Shown piece by piece: positions 60,003-64,000 of a stretch of 64,000 bases of DNA; within the stretch, counting starts at the first letter, position 1; every line of letters starts with the position of its first letter. This DNA comes from Promicromonospora sukumoe 327MFSha3.1 (GTDB taxonomy: Bacteria; Actinomycetota; Actinomycetes; Actinomycetales; Cellulomonadaceae). The stretch spans positions 2,144,262 through 2,208,261 of the forward strand of contig NZ_ARQM01000010.1 in NCBI RefSeq assembly GCF_000385135.1. Direction: 5' to 3'. Position numbers and translations under genes: made by a program. The notes beneath the pieces are model-generated. The model saw only the letters and a list, made by a program, of their open reading frames with translations, had not been told where the DNA came from and ran no database searches.

Positions 60003-60452
60003 TCAGCGCACCTCGCCGCGCCAGGCTCCGTCCTCGGCGCCGCGACCCTCGATGAACTCCTTGAACCGGTCGAGATCGCCCTGGACCTGGCGGTCGTCCA
60101 CGTGCAGCGCGCTGCCGATCTTCTCCACCGCGTCGTCCGGCGTCCAGTCGAGCTGCACCGTGACTCGGGACTGCTCGTCGTTCAGCCGGTGGAACGTGAC
60201 CACACCCGCCTGCTCCGGTCCCGACACGCTCTTCCACGCCACGCGCTCGTCCGGGCGCTGCTCGGTGATCTGCGCGTCGAAGTGACGCTCGACGCCGCCG
60301 ACCTTCGTCCGCCAACGGGTCAGCGTCGGGTCGATCTGGCGGATCTCCTCGACGCCGCCCATGAACCGAGGGAACTCCTCGAACTGCGTCCACTGGTTGT
60401 ACGCCGTGCGCACCGGGACGTCGACGTCGACGGACTTCATGATGCTCGTCAT
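60003..60452 (-). CDS. SRPBCC (COG5637-type) protein
   Basis: 149-aa protein: IMKSVDVDVPVRTAYNQWTQFEEFPRFMGGVEEIRQI, then WKSVSGPEQAGVVTFHRL, ending with a long helix VDDRQVQGDLDRFKEFIEGRG. It has the same domain type as the GvpZ-like protein but without extensions. Hydrophobic-ligand binding is the family trait. AAGGAG upstream of the ATG. It lies 20 bp downstream of the P450 gene on the same strand. Confidence 0.85.
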   Translation of the reverse strand: MTSIMKSVDVDVPVRTAYNQWTQFEEFPRFMGGVEEIRQIDPTLTRWRTKVGGVERHFDAQITEQRPDERVAWKSVSGPEQAGVVTFHRLNDEQSRVTVQLDWTPDDAVEKIGSALHVDDRQVQGDLDRFKEFIEGRGAEDGAWRGEVR

Positions 60453-60472
60453 GGGTTGCTCCTTCTGTCGGG

Positions 60473-61801
60473 TCATTCCACCGTCAGGGCAGATCCGGCG
60501 ACTCGCAGCCCGAACCGCAGCCCGAAGTGGTCCATCGTGGCCGGAAGCGGGTCGCTCGTGAGGTAACGCCCCCGCTCGACCCGCAGGTCGTGCGCGGCCA
60601 GGTGCACGAGCAGGTGCGAGGTGACCAGCAGGACGACGTTCCGGCCGGGGCACGAGACCGGGCCGCCGCTGAACGGCACCATCCCCCAGTCGGCGTTGTT
60701 GCGCCCGTCCAGCCATGCCTCGGGGGCGAAGCCGTCGGCATGGTCGAGCCGGTCCGGGTCGCGGTGGAAGAACGCGCTCACGACCGCGAACCCGGTCCCG
60801 CCCGGCAGGGTGCGGTCGCCCCAGGTGGTCGGGCCGGTCGAGTCACGCAGCACCACGAGCGTCGTCGGCCACAGGCGCAGCGACTCCAGCACGCACGCGC
60901 GTGCGTAGGGCAGCAGCGCGGGCTCGGCACCCGGTGCCACCCCGGCGAGGACCCGCGCGCGTACCTCGGGCCGGGCGGCGATGACCGCCAGCGCCCGAAG
61001 GGTCGCGGCCCCGGCCGCATCGAAGGCGAAGAGCCAGTGCGGCACCTGACCCGGGGCGGTGACGGGCCCTGCGGCGTGGGCTGCCGCGGCCAGCGTGCCC
61101 GGCTCCGGCGTGGCGACGTACGACTCGACACGGCGGGCGAGCTCGGCGCGGAGGCGGTCGTTGCGCGGGTGGAACCATGACCAGTTGGCGTCGCGGCGCA
61201 GGGCGTCGAGCACGTCCACGAGCTGGCGGTCAGCGCGCGCCGCGGGCCCGAGCACGACCTGGAGGACGATCTCCCACCAGGTGTCGGTGAACGTCGCGGC
61301 GTCGAGCCTGCCGGAATCGTGCAGCTGCCGGGCCAGGGCCGCCGCACCGCGCCGTACGGCCTCGACAAAGGCCGCTCCGTCGTCGTGCACGGGCAGCTCG
61401 GGTCGCAGCACGGTCTCGTTGAAGGGGCGACGGTACCGCCGGTCGGCGGTGGTCGAGATCAGGACGCCGTCCGGCTGGAAGTGCCTCAGCGCCCCGACCT
61501 TCTCCTTGGTCGCGGGGGTGAACGGCTCGGGCGAGCCCTCGAGCAGGCGCTGCACGTCGCTGGGCTCGGTGACCACCACCAGGCGGCGGGGCCCGAGTCG
61601 CAGCGCGAGCGGGGCGCCGTCGTGCCGCGCGCGCAGGTCGGTCAGAACCTCGCGCGCCGTACGGTCGGTCTGGCGCCGCTCCGCCCAGGCCGTGGCGCGC
61701 GGACGGCGGACGATCGCGCCCTGGGCGACGAGCGGCGCGAGGACGGACGCGACCACCCGGGCCGCCTCGGCCGGGTTCAGGTCGACGGGTGTGGACGTCA
61801 T
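60473..61801 (-). CDS. Cytochrome P450
   Basis: 442-aa monooxygenase with ExxR in ACVLESLRLWP and the heme-ligand loop FSGGPVSCPGRN (Cys384). The I-helix is weakly conserved (WLFAFDAAGAATLRAL in place of AGxDT). A C-terminal DPLPATMDHFGLRFG and no membrane anchor indicate a soluble bacterial P450. It needs external redox partners; none lie beside it. It starts 7 bp after the ADH stop, so a P450-ADH operon is likely. Confidence 0.93.
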   Translation of the reverse strand: MTSTPVDLNPAEAARVVASVLAPLVAQGAIVRRPRATAWAERRQTDRTAREVLTDLRARHDGAPLALRLGPRRLVVVTEPSDVQRLLEGSPEPFTPATKEKVGALRHFQPDGVLISTTADRRYRRPFNETVLRPELPVHDDGAAFVEAVRRGAAALARQLHDSGRLDAATFTDTWWEIVLQVVLGPAARADRQLVDVLDALRRDANWSWFHPRNDRLRAELARRVESYVATPEPGTLAAAAHAAGPVTAPGQVPHWLFAFDAAGAATLRALAVIAARPEVRARVLAGVAPGAEPALLPYARACVLESLRLWPTTLVVLRDSTGPTTWGDRTLPGGTGFAVVSAFFHRDPDRLDHADGFAPEAWLDGRNNADWGMVPFSGGPVSCPGRNVVLLVTSHLLVHLAAHDLRVERGRYLTSDPLPATMDHFGLRFGLRVAGSALTVE

Positions 61802-61808
61802 GCGGCCG

Positions 61809-62999
61809 TCAGGCCGCCGGGTCGAGAACGACCTTGATGCATCCGTCGCCCTTCTCCTGGAACATCGTGTAGGCCTCGGGCGCCCGTTCGAGCGGCCAGC
61901 GGTGGGTCCGCAGGTCCAGCACCCCCAGGGGGTCGGCCGGGTCGCTCGCCAACGGCAGGAGGTCGTCGGTCCAGCGCCGGACGTTGGCCTGTCCCTGGCG
62001 GATCGTCACCTGCTTGTCGAAGAGGGTGAGCATCGGCAGCGGGTCCTTCGCGCCGCCGTAGATGCCCGCCAGGGACAGCGTCCCGCCGCGGCGTACGAGC
62101 TCGATGCCGGTGAGCAGGGCAGCCAGCCGGTCCGTCCCCGCGTGCTCCACCAGCGGCTTGGCCAGCACGTCCGGCATCACGCCGGCCGCCTTCTGCATCG
62201 CCTCCGCGACGGGTGAGCCGTGCGCCTCCATCCCGACCGCGTCGATCACCGCGTCCGGGCCGCGCCCGTCGGTCAGGTCGCGGACGGCGCCGACGACGTC
62301 GGTCCGGTTCTGGTCGATCACCGTGGCCCCGTGCCGTGCCGCCATCGCCAGCCGCTCGGGCACCAGGTCCACACCGATGACGAGCCCGGCGCCCCGGTGC
62401 GCGGCGATCCGGGCCGCCATCTGGCCGATCGGGCCCAGGCCGAGCACGACGACCGACCCACCGTCGGGGACCTGCGCGTACTCGACCGCCTGCCACGCGG
62501 TCGGCAGCACGTCGGACAGGTAAAGGTAGCGCTCGTCGGGCTCGCCGTCGTCGGGCACCACGACCGGGCCGTACTGGGCCTGGGGCACGCGGAGGTACTC
62601 CGCCTGCCCGCCGGGGACCTGCCCGTACAGCTTGGTGTACCCGAACAGTGCGGCGCCGCTCCCCTGGTCGGTGACCTGGGTGGTCTCGCACTGCGACTGC
62701 AGCCCGCGCTCGCACATCCAGCACCCGCCGCAGGCGATCCCGAACGGGACGACCACACGGTCTCCGGGCTTCAGGCCGCCCGCCTCCGGGCCGACCTCCT
62801 CGACCACACCCATCGCCTCGTGACCCAGCACGTCGCCCTTGTCGAGGAACGCGCCGAGCACGCCGTACAGGTGCAGGTCGGACCCGCAGATCGCGGTCGA
62901 CGTGACGCGGACGATCGCATCGGTCGGCTCCTGGATCGCGGGATCGGGTACCTCCTCGACGCCGACCTGCTCCTGACCCTGCCACGTGAGTGCTCTCAT
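61809..62999 (-). CDS. Zinc-dependent alcohol dehydrogenase (formaldehyde-dehydrogenase-like)
   Basis: 396-aa MDR enzyme that oxidises alcohols or aldehydes with NAD(P). Catalytic zinc ligands are Cys38 in STAICGSDLH and His60-Glu61 in GHEAMG. The structural-zinc cysteines are 89, 92, 95 and 103. The dinucleotide loop is VLGLGPIG, followed by GVDLVPERLAMA. The AVGMEAHG segment places it near the glutathione-independent formaldehyde dehydrogenase group. A 24-codon remnant of a paralogue is at 36941. It lies 12 bp after the SOD gene. Confidence 0.94.
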   Translation of the reverse strand: MRALTWQGQEQVGVEEVPDPAIQEPTDAIVRVTSTAICGSDLHLYGVLGAFLDKGDVLGHEAMGVVEEVGPEAGGLKPGDRVVVPFGIACGGCWMCERGLQSQCETTQVTDQGSGAALFGYTKLYGQVPGGQAEYLRVPQAQYGPVVVPDDGEPDERYLYLSDVLPTAWQAVEYAQVPDGGSVVVLGLGPIGQMAARIAAHRGAGLVIGVDLVPERLAMAARHGATVIDQNRTDVVGAVRDLTDGRGPDAVIDAVGMEAHGSPVAEAMQKAAGVMPDVLAKPLVEHAGTDRLAALLTGIELVRRGGTLSLAGIYGGAKDPLPMLTLFDKQVTIRQGQANVRRWTDDLLPLASDPADPLGVLDLRTHRWPLERAPEAYTMFQEKGDGCIKVVLDPAA

Positions 63000-63011
63000 G
63001 CTCGCCGGCCT

Positions 63012-63632
63012 TCAGACGGCGCGGGTCGAGGTCGCGGCGCGGGCCTGGTCGAGCCGGCCGGCGACGTCGGGCCAGTTCGTCAGGTTCCAGAACGCCTTGA
63101 CGTAGTCGGCCTTGACGTTGAGGTAGTCCAGGTAGAACGCGTGCTCCCACATGTCCAGCATCAGCAGCGGGGTGATCCCGAGGGGCACGTTGGCCTGCTG
63201 GTCGAAGAGCTGGAAGACCAGCGGCCGCTGCCCGATGGCGTCCCAGCCGAGCACCGCCCAGCCCGAACCCTGGATTCCCGTCGCGACGGCCGTGAAGTGG
63301 GCCTGGAACGCCGCGAACGAACCGAAGAACTCGGTGATCCCCGCGGCGAGCTCGCCGTCCGGCTCACCGCCGCCGTCGGGCGAGAGGTTGTTCCAGAACA
63401 CGGTGTGGTTGATGTGCCCGCCCAGGTTGAAGGCGAGGTTCTTCTCGGCCAGGTTCACCGCGGCGAGGTCCCCGCTCTCGCGGGACTGCTCCAGCGTCTC
63501 CAGCGCCTTGTTCGCGCCGTCCACGTAGGTGGCGTGGTGCTTGTCGTGGTGCAGCTCCATGATCCGGCCGCTGATGTGGGGCTCCAGCGCCGAGTAGTCG
63601 TAGGGCAGGTCGGGCAGCGTGTAGACCGTCAT
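63012..63632 (-). CDS. sodA: Superoxide dismutase (Mn/Fe type)
   Basis: 206-aa cytosolic enzyme that dismutates superoxide. Metal ligands: His28 in [10 protein letters not shown], His76 in [10 protein letters not shown], and Asp160 and His164 in [22 protein letters not shown] and GSGWAVL are typical family segments; metal choice (Mn or Fe) cannot be decided by eye. ACAGGAGC precedes the ATG. Its KTGCGA-class promoter lies at 63686-63714. Confidence 0.95.
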   Translation of the reverse strand: MTVYTLPDLPYDYSALEPHISGRIMELHHDKHHATYVDGANKALETLEQSRESGDLAAVNLAEKNLAFNLGGHINHTVFWNNLSPDGGGEPDGELAAGITEFFGSFAAFQAHFTAVATGIQGSGWAVLGWDAIGQRPLVFQLFDQQANVPLGITPLLMLDMWEHAFYLDYLNVKADYVKAFWNLTNWPDVAGRLDQARAATSTRAV

Positions 63633-63685
63633 CTCGTGCTCCTGTCGTCGTGTGCCGGCCTGGTTCGCCCGGGCCGGCCCTCTCG

Positions 63686-63714
63686 ACGCTAGGCCGCACC
63701 CACGGCACTCGCAG
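63686..63714 (-). promoter_or_regulatory. KTGCGA-class promoter of SOD
   Basis: Minus strand: CTGCGA (63714-63709) continuing GTGCC, a 17-bp spacer, and TAGCGT (63691-63686), 54 bp before the ATG. Confidence 0.6.
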
Positions 63715-63735
63715 CGGGACGCTGGGCGGCCCCGC

Positions 63736-64000
63736 CTACGTCAGGTGGTCGTTGGCGCCGCTCGTCCAGGCCGCGTGCCGGTCCGCAGAACGCAGCACGA
63801 TGGCCCGGGCGTCCACCGGGATCACGCCCCGGAAGTTGTTGTAGAGCCGGTCGAACTCGAACCGCGCCACGTGGTTCGCGACCCGCTGCACCACCGGCCC
63901 CGACAGCGGGATCCGGTTCGGGTAGCTGCGCATGAACGACACCGACGTCCGGTCCGGGTTCGCGAAGATCGTGTCGCCGCTGAGCAGCACGCCCCTGCCC
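63736..64000 (-). CDS. MBL-fold metallo-hydrolase, C-terminal part (cut by window edge)
   Basis: At least 88 residues of the C-terminal part of a metallo-beta-lactamase-fold protein. [17 protein letters not shown] carries the conserved GD-x-IF strand with the bridging aspartate, followed by the helix [12 protein letters not shown]. The frame is open at the window end, so the N-terminal HxHxDH motif is outside. Substrate unknown. The stop is followed by the SOD promoter region, so it is a separate unit upstream of SOD. Confidence 0.8.
   Translation of the reverse strand, partial: GRGVLLSGDTIFANPDRTSVSFMRSYPNRIPLSGPVVQRVANHVARFEFDRLYNNFRGVIPVDARAIVLRSADRHAAWTSGANDHLT

Overview
This is a gene-dense chromosomal window from a high-GC actinobacterium. 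Codon use is strongly G/C at third positions, GTG and TTG starts and apparently leaderless genes are common, and -10 boxes are of the TAnnnT type. The gene content (pectin and mannan glycosidases, an actinobacterial gas-vesicle operon, a split LigD, PAS-ANTAR regulators) fits a soil or plant-litter Micrococcales such as the Promicromonosporaceae/Cellulomonadaceae, but the genus is inference. No rRNA, tRNA, CRISPR array or recognisable insertion sequence was seen.

Layout. 0-7 kb: small regulator and enzyme pairs: Gfo/Idh oxidoreductase, aldo/keto reductase with a divergent MarR and three operator copies, a DksA/TraR zinc-finger protein, ArsR with an SRPBCC protein, a second ArsR-type repressor, and a methyltransferase. 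7-14.5 kb: a plant cell-wall locus with a secreted PL11 rhamnogalacturonan lyase and intracellular GH51 arabinofuranosidase, a divergent GH42 beta-galactosidase, and a secreted GH76 alpha-1,6-mannanase; palindromic operators precede GH42/GH51 and GH76. 14.7-18 kb: an orphan Imm21-type immunity gene coupled to a small zinc-ribbon protein, a GNAT, methylglyoxal synthase, TetR and a DUF1992 protein. 18-28.3 kb: a redox neighbourhood built from paralogous pieces: two MmyB-type XRE regulators, two NAD(P)-binding F420-reductase-like proteins, two FAD-linked oxidases (the second frameshifted) and two SDRs. The promoter regions of the XRE genes and one SDR share a GTACCAC box. 28.3-31.4 kb: a MarR-controlled membrane/rhodanese operon, a DUF2238-like membrane protein, a glycosyltransferase, and a CDGSH-CBS pair.

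31.4-64 kb is dominated by stress, dormancy and redox genes: a heme-oxygenase-like di-iron redox enzyme, a GT2-HAD fusion, an FUSC-like transporter, HVA1/TUDOR (DUF2945) with a truncated DUF3140, four CBS-pair proteins, a TPP-dependent oxidase/decarboxylase with an SDR, two complete PAS-ANTAR proteins plus one remnant, GlsB, CIRCE-controlled Hsp20, a split LigD polymerase/ligase pair, a ten-gene gas-vesicle operon (54.3-60.0 kb), and P450, zinc alcohol dehydrogenase and superoxide dismutase genes. Interspersed are an MFS/SDR/LacI module, a serine hydrolase with LysR, and a HAD phosphatase.

Most striking observations: (i) six promoters in the 31-64 kb block, before CBS genes, CDGSH, the di-iron enzyme, DUF2945 and SOD, share KTGCGA-(16/17)-YAnnnT with a conserved GAG(T/C) extension, which suggests one regulon; (ii) two gas-vesicle GvpA-family accessory proteins carry extra C-terminal domains, a four-cysteine zinc ribbon in one and a PH/GRAM-like beta domain in the other; (iii) several decayed copies of genes that also occur intact in the window (alcohol dehydrogenase N-terminus, PAS-ANTAR N-terminus, FAD oxidase with a CT slip) show local duplication followed by decay.
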